Source: an uncultured Ruminococcus sp. (GTDB lineage: Bacteria > Bacillota > Clostridia > Oscillospirales > Acutalibacteraceae). From it: 57,785 nt of DNA. This document shows, piece by piece, positions 24,870-34,140 of the stretch (position 1 is the first letter of the stretch; every line of letters starts with the position of its first letter). The stretch is from positions 2,879 through 60,663 of the forward strand of contig CADCHW010000014.1 in the NCBI GenBank assembly GCA_902801245.1, given 5' to 3'. Made by a program: the position numbers and the translations under genes. Below the pieces are notes generated by a model. The model was given only the letters and a program-made list of their open reading frames with translations, searched no databases and had not been told where the DNA came from.

Positions 24870-27734
24870 TTGTTTAAAATAAAAAAGAAAGAAAAAGCAC
24901 AAAGCACCTTAAGACCGCTGAACATAATCGGAATTAAGTCGAATATGGAATACCGGCTTCCAATGATAATTTTTTCGTCAATTATGACGCTCGTTACGTT
25001 ATATTGTATAGTGCGTATAGAGATAGACAGCTTTAAAATATGGGACGATTTCCAACCGGGCATTTACGGACTATCGGCTTCGGAAATTAAAAATTTAAAC
25101 TTTACAAGTTCCGAAATCAGAAACTTATATATTATATTATTAATCGGATGTACGTGGATTTGTATAGTGAACGGCTTGAAAAAGCATTTGATAAAATCAA
25201 CAGCTTTAACTGCCGCCGCATATGTCGCATATTTTGGCTGGCATTATAAATATGTTGCAAACGGTTTTGTGCATATATTAAACAAATCCGTATATACCAT
25301 ACTCACACAGCGAGGAGAAAAAAGTACTACGTATTATATTCTGTACTTTGATATGGCTGATGTAAAGTCGGAAATAAAATATTTTCTAATGGCGGTTATT
25401 TTAGGAACATGCTTTTTGCTGGCATATGCGGCAGTAAATCATTGTAACCCCGTATTGTTTACGACCTGCGTGTCGGTATATGTTTCAGTACCGTTTATAT
25501 GTAATACCTTTGTCGGCGAACCGTTTCTCATATGTGCCGGTATAGCATGTATATTAATGTTTGTAGTGCATATTCAAGGCTACAGTAATTTCGCCTCGAA
25601 AAAGATTTTTGCGGGTTTCAGAAATTCAATTAAAATCAGAGGTCGTTACGTTTCGTTCTCCTCTTTCCAACAGGCAGCGTTATTTCTTGCTTTTACTCTT
25701 GTTGTGCTGATGATTTCAAATCTTTTCCTTGATTTTAAAGATTATCACAAAAGCGAAAAGGTGGATAAATTCGGCAGGGATCTCATGTACTCTTTCCAGA
25801 ATGTTACATCTACAAACAATTTCGGAACACTCGGAAATACATCAAACGGTCTGAATAACGGTGACCTTAAAAATATGGGAGATTTACATTATACGGGAGA
25901 TATAATGTTTGAAGTCAAAGCAGACCCTTCTAAATTTGCAGCACCGTTATATTTCAGAGCATTTACGGCAGCCGATTATTCAGGTGACCAATGGAAAGCC
26001 TTGCCCAAGAGTACCTATAAGAATTATAATTTTTGGGATACATTTTTATCGGATAATTTCTATCCGCAGTTTTGTTCGGGAGATGCTTCCGATTTGTCGC
26101 AAAGCAATCTCAATTATGTGAATATTTCAATCAACAGTAAAAATATTAATCCTAAAGTATTTCTTAATGAGTACAGAACTGTTTCAGGCAAAACAGATGC
26201 TGTAAATAATGCGTCTTCCGTGTATGACAATGAATTTTTCTTCGACACTTTCGGCGGCTTGAAGACTTATGAACAATCGGCTGTTATCAGAGGAGGAATT
26301 TCAAAAAGTCAGATTACAGCGGAGCTTAATGATTTTAACGGAGATTTTTACACGCTGCTTCACGACGGAGATTTCACTTATCCCGAGTACTATTCCAATT
26401 TGGATAGTATGTACGACGGAAATATATATGACAATGAATACGAGAATTTTAAGAAAAACGAAAAACAGTACAGAGCATTTGTAGTTGAAAATTATCTCGA
26501 TTATCCCGATAATATGGAAAAATATCTTCCTAAGGATTTTGATAATATTATTTCAAATATATATGATTCTTTTCTTTACAGCAATCAATATCTTTCTTAT
26601 TCCGATGAAGAAGATGATGTACTTTATTCCCTTTACGGTTACAATGATGAATTCGGAAGCTCGTCCGATTTATCATATAATCAAATGTTAGTTCCCGAAT
26701 ATTACAATGCAGTTATAGACTATATTAAAAATTACATTCAGTCAAATGCAGAATATACTTTGACCCCCGGTGCAACCCCGAGCGACAGAGAGCTTGTAGA
26801 ATATTTCTTAACCGAAAACCATAAAGGCTACTGCGTTCATTTTGCAACAGCTGCAACTCTTATGCTAAGACGTGCGAATATTCCGGCTAGATATGTTGAG
26901 GGGTATTTTGTCAGTGATTACGATTTGAACAAGAAAAATTCACACGGTTACTCCGGTATTCCTGACAGTAATGCTCACTCTTGGACGGAAGTTTATTATC
27001 CGCTTGTCGGCTGGCAGGTAGTTGATTTTACACCGTATTACAGCGAAGAAATACTTCCCGATGAAAACAAAATGGATAACGGCAGCGAAAATAAATCCGA
27101 TGCGGAAACAGATACGGAAACAGAAACCGACACCGATTCTGAAATTGATACCGATTCCGAAGCCGAAACCGATACCGACACTGCAAGTGATGTAAGTCTT
27201 AACAGTGACACGGATTCCGATATTTCAAATAACAGTGATTCCGATGACGAAAATATCACTTACCAAAGGGATAACAAGCTTCAAAATTTTCTTAGAGTTA
27301 CTGTTAATGTTCTTTTGGAAATTTTAAAGGTTATCTTGATATTGGCATTAATAGTTGCAGTATGGTTTTTAACAAGATTTATTATTTTAAAGCTCAGATT
27401 TACCCGATTTAATTCACCTGATACACGAAAAGGAGCAAAAGCAATGTATCTGCATTCTTTGTGGATTCTTAAAATTGCAGGTGTTACTCCCAAAAAGGAA
27501 GAGGGCGACCGTCAGTTTGCAGGACGTGCAGTTTTACAGATTGACGGAATAAAAACTAAGGATTATCAGGCATTCACCGATTTTGCATTGAATGCCCGAT
27601 TCGGAAAAGATTCTCCAAATGAGCAGGATATTTCACAAATGAATGATTTCTTGAAAACATTATCCGAAAGTGTTTACAATTCAAGCAATAAGTGGAAGAA
27701 ATTATTGATAAAGTATGTTTTGTTTTTGATATAA
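24870..27734 (+). CDS. TgpA-like transglutaminase membrane protein, 954 aa
   Basis: TTG start with AGGAGGTGG 7 bases upstream. Six to seven membrane segments occupy residues about 30-285. A long extracytoplasmic part follows, with a transglutaminase core at about 645-725: the Cys in KGYCVHFATAATLMLRR, the His in NAHSWTEVYY and the Asp in VVDFTPYY form the expected triad. Then comes an acidic Ser/Thr/Asp/Glu linker (about 745-800), one membrane segment (about 815-840) and a cytoplasmic DUF4129-like tail. TgpA-type proteins act at the cell surface, probably cross-linking or cleaving proteins. The operon ends at the hairpin at 27762. Confidence 0.88.
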   Translation: MFKIKKKEKAQSTLRPLNIIGIKSNMEYRLPMIIFSSIMTLVTLYCIVRIEIDSFKIWDDFQPGIYGLSASEIKNLNFTSSEIRNLYIILLIGCTWICIVNGLKKHLIKSTALTAAAYVAYFGWHYKYVANGFVHILNKSVYTILTQRGEKSTTYYILYFDMADVKSEIKYFLMAVILGTCFLLAYAAVNHCNPVLFTTCVSVYVSVPFICNTFVGEPFLICAGIACILMFVVHIQGYSNFASKKIFAGFRNSIKIRGRYVSFSSFQQAALFLAFTLVVLMISNLFLDFKDYHKSEKVDKFGRDLMYSFQNVTSTNNFGTLGNTSNGLNNGDLKNMGDLHYTGDIMFEVKADPSKFAAPLYFRAFTAADYSGDQWKALPKSTYKNYNFWDTFLSDNFYPQFCSGDASDLSQSNLNYVNISINSKNINPKVFLNEYRTVSGKTDAVNNASSVYDNEFFFDTFGGLKTYEQSAVIRGGISKSQITAELNDFNGDFYTLLHDGDFTYPEYYSNLDSMYDGNIYDNEYENFKKNEKQYRAFVVENYLDYPDNMEKYLPKDFDNIISNIYDSFLYSNQYLSYSDEEDDVLYSLYGYNDEFGSSSDLSYNQMLVPEYYNAVIDYIKNYIQSNAEYTLTPGATPSDRELVEYFLTENHKGYCVHFATAATLMLRRANIPARYVEGYFVSDYDLNKKNSHGYSGIPDSNAHSWTEVYYPLVGWQVVDFTPYYSEEILPDENKMDNGSENKSDAETDTETETDTDSEIDTDSEAETDTDTASDVSLNSDTDSDISNNSDSDDENITYQRDNKLQNFLRVTVNVLLEILKVILILALIVAVWFLTRFIILKLRFTRFNSPDTRKGAKAMYLHSLWILKIAGVTPKKEEGDRQFAGRAVLQIDGIKTKDYQAFTDFALNARFGKDSPNEQDISQMNDFLKTLSESVYNSSNKWKKLLIKYVLFLI

Positions 27735-27761
27735 ACTTTTTTGAACTTTAATAGTTATTGT

Positions 27762-27818
27762 AAATACTCATTGTGTGATTTTATTGTAAAAAATTGCATA
27801 ATGAGTATTTATTTTTAT
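27762..27818. terminator. Terminator hairpin after the transglutaminase gene
   Basis: AAATACTCATT (27762-27772) pairs with AATGAGTATTT (27800-27810), then ATTTTTAT. The loop is 27 bases, long for a terminator, but the T-run supports it. Confidence 0.6.
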
Positions 27819-27856
27819 AATGAATTTGTGCAAATATACAAATTATAACATTGGTA

Positions 27857-27885
27857 TTGACTGTTTTGTAAAAGTTGGATATAAT
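27857..27885 (+). promoter_or_regulatory. Promoter of the trpB-type gene
   Basis: TTGACT (27857-27862), 17 bases, TATAAT (27880-27885), followed by about 110 bases of AT-rich leader. No T-box or trp attenuator is visible in the leader. Confidence 0.75.
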
Positions 27886-27995
27886 AAAACAGGGCAATTA
27901 ATCTAAATTAACTGTTTCAATATAAAAAAATATATGCACAAAATATATCTCTTGATATGTTTGATATAAATAAATATCCGGGAGGAAATTTTACA

Positions 27996-29372
27996 ATGGC
28001 AGAACAAAAAATTCCATACAAGATTTATTTGGCAGAAGATGAAATACCGAAGCAGTGGTACAACGTTCGTGCGGATATGAAAACAAAGCCCGCACCGCTT
28101 TTGAATCCTGCAACCTTAGAACCGATGACATTTGACGACCTTCGTCCCGTATTCTGTGACGAGCTTGTTAAACAGGAGCTGGACGATGACACAGCATACA
28201 TCGACATTCCGCAGGAGATTCAGGACTTTTACAAAATGTACCGTCCTGCACCGCTTGTTCGTGCTTACTGTCTGGAAAAGAAACTTCAGACACCTGCGAA
28301 AATCTATTATAAGTTTGAGGGAAATAATACCAGTGGAAGTCATAAGCTCAATTCAGCTATTGCACAGGCATATTATGCAAAAAAGCAAGGCTTAAAGGGT
28401 GTTACAACGGAAACAGGAGCAGGACAGTGGGGAACAGCTCTTTCAATGGCTTGTTCTTATTTTGATTTAGACTGTAAAGTATATATGGTAAAAGTATCTT
28501 ACGAACAGAAACCTTTCAGACGTGAGGTAATGAGAACTTACGGTGCGTCGGTAACTCCGTCACCGTCCGAAACAACTAATGTAGGTCGTCAGATTCTTGA
28601 AAGATACCCCGGCACAACAGGAAGTCTTGGCTGTGCTATTTCCGAGGCTGTTGAGGTTGCGACCACAAATGACGGCTATCGTTATGTTCTGGGAAGTGTT
28701 CTAAATCAAGTTCTTCTTCATCAGTCGGTTATCGGTCTTGAAACGAAAGCGGCTATGGATAAATACAACATCACTCCCGATATCATTATCGGCTGTGCAG
28801 GCGGCGGTTCAAACCTCGGCGGATTGATTTCTCCGTTTATGGGCGAGAAGCTCAGAGGCGAAAAAGATTATGACATTATCGCTGTTGAACCTGCGTCATG
28901 CCCAAGCTTTACAAGAGGTAAGTATGCTTACGACTTCTGTGATACGGGAATGGTTTGCCCGTTGGCTAAGATGTATACTCTCGGCAGCGGATTTATTCCC
29001 TCGGCTAACCACGCAGGCGGATTGAGATTCCACGGTATGAGTTCAACTCTTTCGCAGCTTTATCATGACGGATATATGAGAGCCGTATCTGTTGAGCAGA
29101 CATCTGTATTTGAAGCAGCAGAGCAGTTCGCAAGGGTAGAGGGTATTCTTCCTGCCCCCGAGAGCAGCCATGCAATCCGTGTTGCAATCGACGAAGCTTT
29201 AAAGTGCAAAGAAACAGGCGAGGAGAAGACAATTCTGTTCGGCTTGACAGGCACGGGATATTTTGATTTGGTTGCTTATCAGAAATTCAATGACGGTGAA
29301 ATGTCTGATTACATTCCGACAGACGAAGAACTTCAAAAGAGCTTCGATTCACTTCCGAAAGTTGACAAATAA
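27996..29372 (+). CDS. trpB: Tryptophan synthase beta chain-like (TrpB2 type), 458 aa
   Basis: The ATG at 27996 (MAEQKIPYK) follows GGGAGG; an ATG 39 bases earlier has none. It joins indole and serine to make tryptophan, using pyridoxal phosphate. The PLP lysine is in NTSGSHKLNSA (about residue 117) and the phosphate loop is GCAGGGSNLGG. At 458 aa, with an N-terminal extension (ITAL-independent beta subunits of the TrpB2 group are about 430-460 aa, the alpha-partnered form about 400), it belongs to the stand-alone type. No trpA or other trp gene is nearby, which fits a role in recycling indole or as a spare beta chain. It has its own promoter. Confidence 0.9.
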   Translation: MAEQKIPYKIYLAEDEIPKQWYNVRADMKTKPAPLLNPATLEPMTFDDLRPVFCDELVKQELDDDTAYIDIPQEIQDFYKMYRPAPLVRAYCLEKKLQTPAKIYYKFEGNNTSGSHKLNSAIAQAYYAKKQGLKGVTTETGAGQWGTALSMACSYFDLDCKVYMVKVSYEQKPFRREVMRTYGASVTPSPSETTNVGRQILERYPGTTGSLGCAISEAVEVATTNDGYRYVLGSVLNQVLLHQSVIGLETKAAMDKYNITPDIIIGCAGGGSNLGGLISPFMGEKLRGEKDYDIIAVEPASCPSFTRGKYAYDFCDTGMVCPLAKMYTLGSGFIPSANHAGGLRFHGMSSTLSQLYHDGYMRAVSVEQTSVFEAAEQFARVEGILPAPESSHAIRVAIDEALKCKETGEEKTILFGLTGTGYFDLVAYQKFNDGEMSDYIPTDEELQKSFDSLPKVDK

Positions 29373-29409
29373 AATATTTTGAGATATACTCAAAATCCAA
29401 AAGATTTAG

Positions 29410-29600
29410 CATGTTAAAGTTTGGTCAAGCTTTTCAAAGCTTGCGGGGTGCAGGGGCAGAGCCCTGCTCGCTGACGAAACACATCAGCTTAGAAAATAAA
29501 CTACCCTCAGCGAAACTAAATAAACTATTCTTAGAGCATAAAAATAAAAGCATATACAAAAACGTATCTATCCGTACAAAAGAGTATAACAGGCTTGCTT
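29410..29600 (-). mobile_element. Inverted-repeat (MITE-like) element, copy D, truncated
   Basis: It begins at GTTAAAGTTTGGTCAAGC without the outer terminal repeat, has the GGGGCAGAGCCCTGC hairpin and the CGCTGACG/CCCTCAGCG pair, and ends in a GCATATACAAAAACGTATC stretch shared with copy A. The distal terminus is lost. A reading frame over it (29411-29602) is repeat sequence and not a gene. Nothing else is seen in 29373-29680. Confidence 0.7.
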
Positions 29601-29680
29601 AAACATAAGATAAAACGATTGATGTTCCCAATGCATATTGAAAAGTATAGGGAAAATTCCCTGTGACAAGAGAATAACAA

Positions 29681-29716
29681 AAACGCTGCCGCAAGATTTG
29701 TTGGCAGCGTTTTTTC
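29681..29716 (+). terminator. Strong hairpin terminator
   Basis: AAACGCTGCC (29681-29690) pairs with GGCAGCGTTT (29703-29712), followed by TTTT. It separates the trpB-type gene from the nusB promoter. Confidence 0.75.
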
Positions 29717-29746
29717 AATTTTTAACCTATGTAAATAAATATTCGG

Positions 29747-29775
29747 TTGAATTTTATCGGGAGATATGTTATAAT
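29747..29775 (+). promoter_or_regulatory. Promoter of the nusB operon
   Basis: TTGAAT (29747-29752), 17 bases, TATAAT (29770-29775), 58 bases before the nusB ATG. Confidence 0.7.
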
Positions 29776-29833
29776 TAACGTATATTGGAATTTTGTATCC
29801 ATTTGAGGATTTAAAGATACAGAGGGAGAATTT

Positions 29834-30286
29834 ATGAGTACTGATTCTAACAAGAAAAAATTTACCGAAGAGGAAAAGAATGAATATATTCGCAAAATGA
29901 GAGAAATACGTGAACAGAGCTTTGCGATTATTTTTGAGATGAGTTTCAGCGATGATTCTTATGAAGATATTCTGGATAACGCCGTTGAGTCGAGAATGAT
30001 TACAGCCGAGAATTATATGATTGATATTCTCAAATATTATTCCGAAAATAAGGATAAAGTAGACGAAATTATTAAGGCTAACCTTAAAGGCTGGACAATA
30101 GAGCGGCTTTCAAAGCCTACTCTTAGTGTTTTAAGACTTGCAGTATCGGAGCTTAACGCAACGAAAACAGGTACAAGTATTGTAATTAATGAAGCTGTGG
30201 AAATTGCAAAGAAGTACGCAACTCCGAAAGAAGCTGCATTTGTAAACGGTGTATTGGGTTCTGTAGTTAAAGGTAAGTCAAAGTAA
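29834..30286 (+). CDS. nusB: Transcription antitermination factor NusB
   Basis: All-helical, 150 aa, the family length. The C-terminal signature is intact: ERLSKPTLSVLRLAVSELN and VINEAVEIAKKYATPKEAAFVNGVLG. NusB with NusE (S10) binds boxA RNA to promote rRNA antitermination. GAGGGAG precedes the ATG. It is the first gene of a 13-14 gene housekeeping operon; the next gene starts one base after its stop. Confidence 0.93.
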   Translation: MSTDSNKKKFTEEEKNEYIRKMREIREQSFAIIFEMSFSDDSYEDILDNAVESRMITAENYMIDILKYYSENKDKVDEIIKANLKGWTIERLSKPTLSVLRLAVSELNATKTGTSIVINEAVEIAKKYATPKEAAFVNGVLGSVVKGKSK

Positions 30287-30287
30287 T

Positions 30288-31250
30288 ATGAACAATAATC
30301 AATTTGTTTTGGGAATAGATACCAGCAACTATACAACATCAGCAGCATTGTATGATTTATCCAATAATACCGTGTTTCATAAAAGGAAGCTCCTGCCTGT
30401 CGCAAACGGTCAGTGCGGATTGCGTCAAAGCGACGCTGTTTTTCATCATACTCAGCAGCTGCACGTTCTTGTAAAAGAGCTTTTTGACGAATTTCGACAG
30501 CCGCCCGAAATAGCTGCGATAGGTGTTTCAACCCGCCCGAGAAATCAAGAGGGTTCATATATGCCGTGTTTCACAGTTGGGATTAACGCTGCGAATATTC
30601 TCGGGTCTGTTTTGAATGTACCTGTTTATAATTTTTCTCATCAAATGGGGCATATTGCAGCTGCGATTTATTCGGCAAAAGCGGAGTATTTGTATAACGA
30701 AGATTTCATTGCATTTCACGTTTCGGGCGGCACTACGGAAGCCGTTATTGTTAAACCCGATTCGGAAAATATATTCACCGCCGAAATTGTCGGAAAAACT
30801 CTCGACCTGCATGCCGGTCAGGCAATCGACAGAGTAGGTGTGAGTATGGGACTTCCGTTTCCGTGCGGCAGAGAGCTTGAAAAAATTGCACTTACTTGTG
30901 ACAAAAAAGTCAACGTTAAAACATGCGTTAAGAATAATGACTGCTGTCTTTCGGGGATTCAGAATATTTGTGAAAAACAGATAAAAAATAATACGGATTA
31001 TTCCGAAGTAGCACTTACCTGTCTTACGTTTATAGGAAAAAGCTTAGAGGGTATGTGTTCAAATATTGTATCGACATACGGAAATATGCCTGTTTTATTT
31101 GCAGGCGGTGTTATGTCCAATTCCATAATTAAGAATATGCTTTCGGAAAAATTCAATTGTATTTTTGCACTTCCCGAATTTTCAACAGATAATGCCTGCG
31201 GTACTGCTGTTTTGGCAGCGTACAGATTTCAAAAGGAGCTTAAAAAATGA
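30288..31250 (+). CDS. TsaD/Kae1-family paralogue (peptidase M22 fold), 320 aa
   Basis: An actin-fold ATPase of the TsaD family: LGIDTSNYTTSAAL at the start, the metal-binding SHQMGH (about residues 115-120), HVSGGTTEAVI (about 146-156) and a closing VLFAGGVMSN plus FSTDNACGTAVLAA. It is shorter and more divergent than the essential TsaD (about 340 aa), which makes the t6A modification of tRNA. In Clostridia such a second copy is often found in the nusB-xseA operon, so I read it as a paralogue. Its last four bases overlap the xseA start (ATGA). Confidence 0.8.
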   Translation: MNNNQFVLGIDTSNYTTSAALYDLSNNTVFHKRKLLPVANGQCGLRQSDAVFHHTQQLHVLVKELFDEFRQPPEIAAIGVSTRPRNQEGSYMPCFTVGINAANILGSVLNVPVYNFSHQMGHIAAAIYSAKAEYLYNEDFIAFHVSGGTTEAVIVKPDSENIFTAEIVGKTLDLHAGQAIDRVGVSMGLPFPCGRELEKIALTCDKKVNVKTCVKNNDCCLSGIQNICEKQIKNNTDYSEVALTCLTFIGKSLEGMCSNIVSTYGNMPVLFAGGVMSNSIIKNMLSEKFNCIFALPEFSTDNACGTAVLAAYRFQKELKK

Positions 31251-32458
31251 GTGCTTCAATACTTACCGTTTCTCAAATCAACACTTACATAAAAATGCTT
31301 CTTGACGGCGACAATAATTTACGAAATATATTTGTCAGCGGAGAAATTTCAAATTTCAACAATAATTACCGTTCGGGTCATTTTTATTTTTCTTTAAAAG
31401 ATGACAAGTCGTTGATAAAAGCTGTAATGTTTTCGTCAAATGCTTCAAGAGTAAGATTCAAACCAACCGACGGAATGAAAGTTATAGTCAGCGGCAGAGT
31501 GTCGCTTTACGAAGTGTCGGGGCAGTATCAGCTTTATGTTGACAGTATGCAGCCTGACGGAATAGGAGCATTGGCTATTGCATACGAGCAGCTGAAAAAC
31601 AAGCTTGAAGCAGAGGGCTTGTTTGACGAAGAACATAAACTTGCGATACCGTTGTTTCCAAAAAGAATCGGAGTTATCACATCTCCCACAGGTGCGGTTA
31701 TTCAGGATATAAAAAATGTAGTTTCAAGACGCTGTCCGCTTTCCGAGATAGTTCTTTGTCCCGTTGCCGTTCAGGGTGAAGCTGCACCGCCCCAGCTTGC
31801 CAAAGCTGTTACACTATTTAACGTCTTGAATAATGTTGATGTTATAATAATCGGCAGGGGCGGCGGCTCGTTTGAAGATTTGAATTGTTTTAATGACGAA
31901 ACTCTCATTCGTACTATCTATAATTCAAAAATACCCGTAATTTCCGCAGTTGGTCACGAAACGGACTATACACTTTGTGATTTTGTTTCGGATTTGCGAG
32001 CTCCCACACCCTCGGCGGCGGCAGAATTGGCTGTACCCGACAGAACGGAATTACTCAAAAAAATCGGTGACATTTTCGCAGATATAGAAAACAGCGTCAG
32101 CGATAAGCTGTATTCGGAAATGCAGAGTATAGATAAATTGAACGATACTGTTCAAAATCTTCGACCCGATAATTACATTATAAATGAACGTGTTCACTTG
32201 GATTCAATTAAGAAAAATTTGAATGCCATCATTTCTAATAAATTAAAAATCACTAAAACCGAGATAACAGCATTAGCCGATAAGGTTAATACGCTCAATC
32301 CTATAAATCTCTTGAATAAAGGTTACTCAATTGTAACTAAAGATAACACAGCCGTCAGCTCGGTGACAAGCATTGATACAGGTGATACAATAGAAGTGCG
32401 AATGTCCGACGGAACGGTTGAATGCCGTGTTGAAAGTATAAATAAGTTTGGAGATTGA
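31247..32458 (+). CDS. xseA: Exodeoxyribonuclease VII large subunit
   Basis: 403 aa. An N-terminal OB-fold (LTVSQINTYIKMLL, VSGEISNF, GHFYFSLKDD) is followed by the catalytic domain with FPKRIGVITSPTGA, GRGGGSFEDL and ISAVGHETDYTL, DLRAPTPSAAAE. With XseB it degrades single-stranded DNA from both ends. The ATG overlaps the previous stop. Confidence 0.95.
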   Translation: MSASILTVSQINTYIKMLLDGDNNLRNIFVSGEISNFNNNYRSGHFYFSLKDDKSLIKAVMFSSNASRVRFKPTDGMKVIVSGRVSLYEVSGQYQLYVDSMQPDGIGALAIAYEQLKNKLEAEGLFDEEHKLAIPLFPKRIGVITSPTGAVIQDIKNVVSRRCPLSEIVLCPVAVQGEAAPPQLAKAVTLFNVLNNVDVIIIGRGGGSFEDLNCFNDETLIRTIYNSKIPVISAVGHETDYTLCDFVSDLRAPTPSAAAELAVPDRTELLKKIGDIFADIENSVSDKLYSEMQSIDKLNDTVQNLRPDNYIINERVHLDSIKKNLNAIISNKLKITKTEITALADKVNTLNPINLLNKGYSIVTKDNTAVSSVTSIDTGDTIEVRMSDGTVECRVESINKFGD

Positions 32459-32464
32459 TTTTGT

Positions 32465-32665
32465 ATGAAAGAATATAAAACCTACGAGGCGGCAAAAAAG
32501 CGTCTTGAAGAAATTGCCCTGAAACTTGAAGATAAGAATATTTCTCTTGAAAAGTCAATGGAGCTTTACGAAGAGGGTGCAAAGCTTGTTGCGGTCTGCT
32601 ATGATAAGCTTAATGCGGCGGAGTTGAAGTTTTCACAGATTTCGTTAAGTGCGGCGGAGGAATAA
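32465..32665 (+). CDS. xseB: Exodeoxyribonuclease VII small subunit
   Basis: 66 aa with the family pattern YEAAKKRLEEIALKLED and SLEKSMELYEEGAKLV, a two-helix protein that binds along the XseA coiled coil. It lies six bases after xseA and three before ispA. Confidence 0.93.
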   Translation: MKEYKTYEAAKKRLEEIALKLEDKNISLEKSMELYEEGAKLVAVCYDKLNAAELKFSQISLSAAEE

Positions 32666-32668
32666 TTT

Positions 32669-33541
32669 ATGGATAACAAGTATCTTCCTTTAATCGAAGA
32701 ATTTCTTCCTACGCTTTTACCGTGCGAGGACTGCACCGAAAAAAATGTTGTAAAGTCTGTGAAGTACAGTCTTCTCGCACCGGGAAAACGTCTTCGTCCG
32801 ACCTTGCTGTTAGCGTTCTGTGATGTCTGCGGCGGAGATGTGGCTGCGGCTTTGCCGTATGCCTGTGCCGTGGAAATGATACATTCATATTCGCTTATTC
32901 ACGATGATTTGCCATGTATGGACGATGATGATTTAAGACGTGGCAAACCCTCGAATCATATTGTATTCGGGGAAAGTACGGCACTGCTTGCAGGCGACGC
33001 TCTTCAAGCTCTTGCATATGAAGCAATGCTAAATGATAAGGCTCTTGAAAAGACAGGACTTAACGGAGCTAAAGCTGCCGGTATTTTGGCTAAGGCTTCG
33101 GGTCTGCTCGGAATGGTCGGAGGTCAGATTATAGATTTGGAAACCGAGGGTTCAAATCCCTCTCTTGAAACTATATCCGAAATGTATTTCAAAAAAACAG
33201 GGCAGCTGATTAAAGCACCGTGTCTTATGGGGTGTGTGCTTGCAAATGCCGATGAAGAAAAAATCAAAGCCGCCGAAATTTATGCCGATAAAATAGGACT
33301 TGCTTTTCAGATTATTGATGATATTCTCGACATTATTTCCGACACGGAAACACTCGGAAAACCCGTAGGAAGTGACATTGAAAATCAAAAGGTAAATTAT
33401 GTCACTGTATTGGGCATAGATGAATCAAGAAAAATCGTAGACAACCTTACAAAAGAAGCCGTTGAAGCTCTCAATATTTTTGACTCGAATACGAAATTTT
33501 TGAAAGATTTAGCGTTGGAGCTTGCAAAAAGAATTCGCTGA
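32669..33541 (+). CDS. ispA: Polyprenyl (farnesyl/geranyl) diphosphate synthase
   Basis: 290 aa. First Asp-rich motif DDLPCMDDDDLRRGKP (about residues 78-93), second Asp-rich motif FQIIDDILD (about 213-221), and GKRLRPTLLLAF near the start. It condenses IPP with allylic diphosphates to give C15 (or C10-C20) chains. The operon with dxs ties it to the MEP isoprenoid pathway. It ends ELAKRIR. Confidence 0.92.
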   Translation: MDNKYLPLIEEFLPTLLPCEDCTEKNVVKSVKYSLLAPGKRLRPTLLLAFCDVCGGDVAAALPYACAVEMIHSYSLIHDDLPCMDDDDLRRGKPSNHIVFGESTALLAGDALQALAYEAMLNDKALEKTGLNGAKAAGILAKASGLLGMVGGQIIDLETEGSNPSLETISEMYFKKTGQLIKAPCLMGCVLANADEEKIKAAEIYADKIGLAFQIIDDILDIISDTETLGKPVGSDIENQKVNYVTVLGIDESRKIVDNLTKEAVEALNIFDSNTKFLKDLALELAKRIR

Positions 33542-33557
33542 ACAGAGGTACTTGAAA

Positions 33558-34094
33558 ATGAGAATATTAAATTTACACGGTTACAACGGTTCGGCACATA
33601 ATTCCGTGTATCAGGTTCTAACCGAGATTGGATATGAAGTAATTTCACCGCCAACAGATTATGATAAAATTATGCCGAAACAATTACTTTCCGATTTATC
33701 CGAGATTTACGATGACAATAACTGCAAAGCAGTTGTCGGGACAAGTGCAGGCGGATTTTTCGCCGCACAGCTGTGCGTTATGAAACAGTGTCCTACAGTT
33801 TTTATAAATCCGTGTTTAATGCCGTTTGTTTATTTGCCGAGATTAGGTTACAATAACAGAAACGGAGTTATCGAGTTTTCGGAAATGTTCAGTGATATTA
33901 CAAAACTGAATACTGAGCTTGTATCTACTATTATAGGTGAAGCAGATGAAATTATCGACACACACGATTATACAAAGACACTGCTGTATAATTCAAGATA
34001 TTTCTTAGTGCCGAACGGCAAGCACAGCGGATTCACACTTCCCTTAAAGGAAATTTTTGAACAAAACAGAGATAGATTTTTTACCGATAGATAA
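33558..34094 (+). CDS. YqiA/UPF0227-like alpha/beta-hydrolase, 178 aa
   Basis: The ATG at 33558 (MRILNLHGYNG) has GAGGTA eight bases upstream; a start inside ispA is unlikely. The fold is shown by LNLHGYNGSAHN, the nucleophile elbow VVGTSAGGFFAAQL (Ser about 70), the acid region IIGEADEIID and the closing His in PNGKHSGF. Members are small intracellular esterases of unknown substrate. It sits between ispA and dxs. Confidence 0.8.
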   Translation: MRILNLHGYNGSAHNSVYQVLTEIGYEVISPPTDYDKIMPKQLLSDLSEIYDDNNCKAVVGTSAGGFFAAQLCVMKQCPTVFINPCLMPFVYLPRLGYNNRNGVIEFSEMFSDITKLNTELVSTIIGEADEIIDTHDYTKTLLYNSRYFLVPNGKHSGFTLPLKEIFEQNRDRFFTDR

Positions 34095-34140
34095 TTATTT
34101 GTTACAACAATTAAAAACAGTAGCAAAGGAATGACAAACT

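Noticed and set aside
27735-27995. T-box or trp attenuator before the trpB-type gene
   Set aside because: No T-box sequence (TGGNACCGCG-like), no tryptophan-rich leader peptide and no terminator after the promoter.
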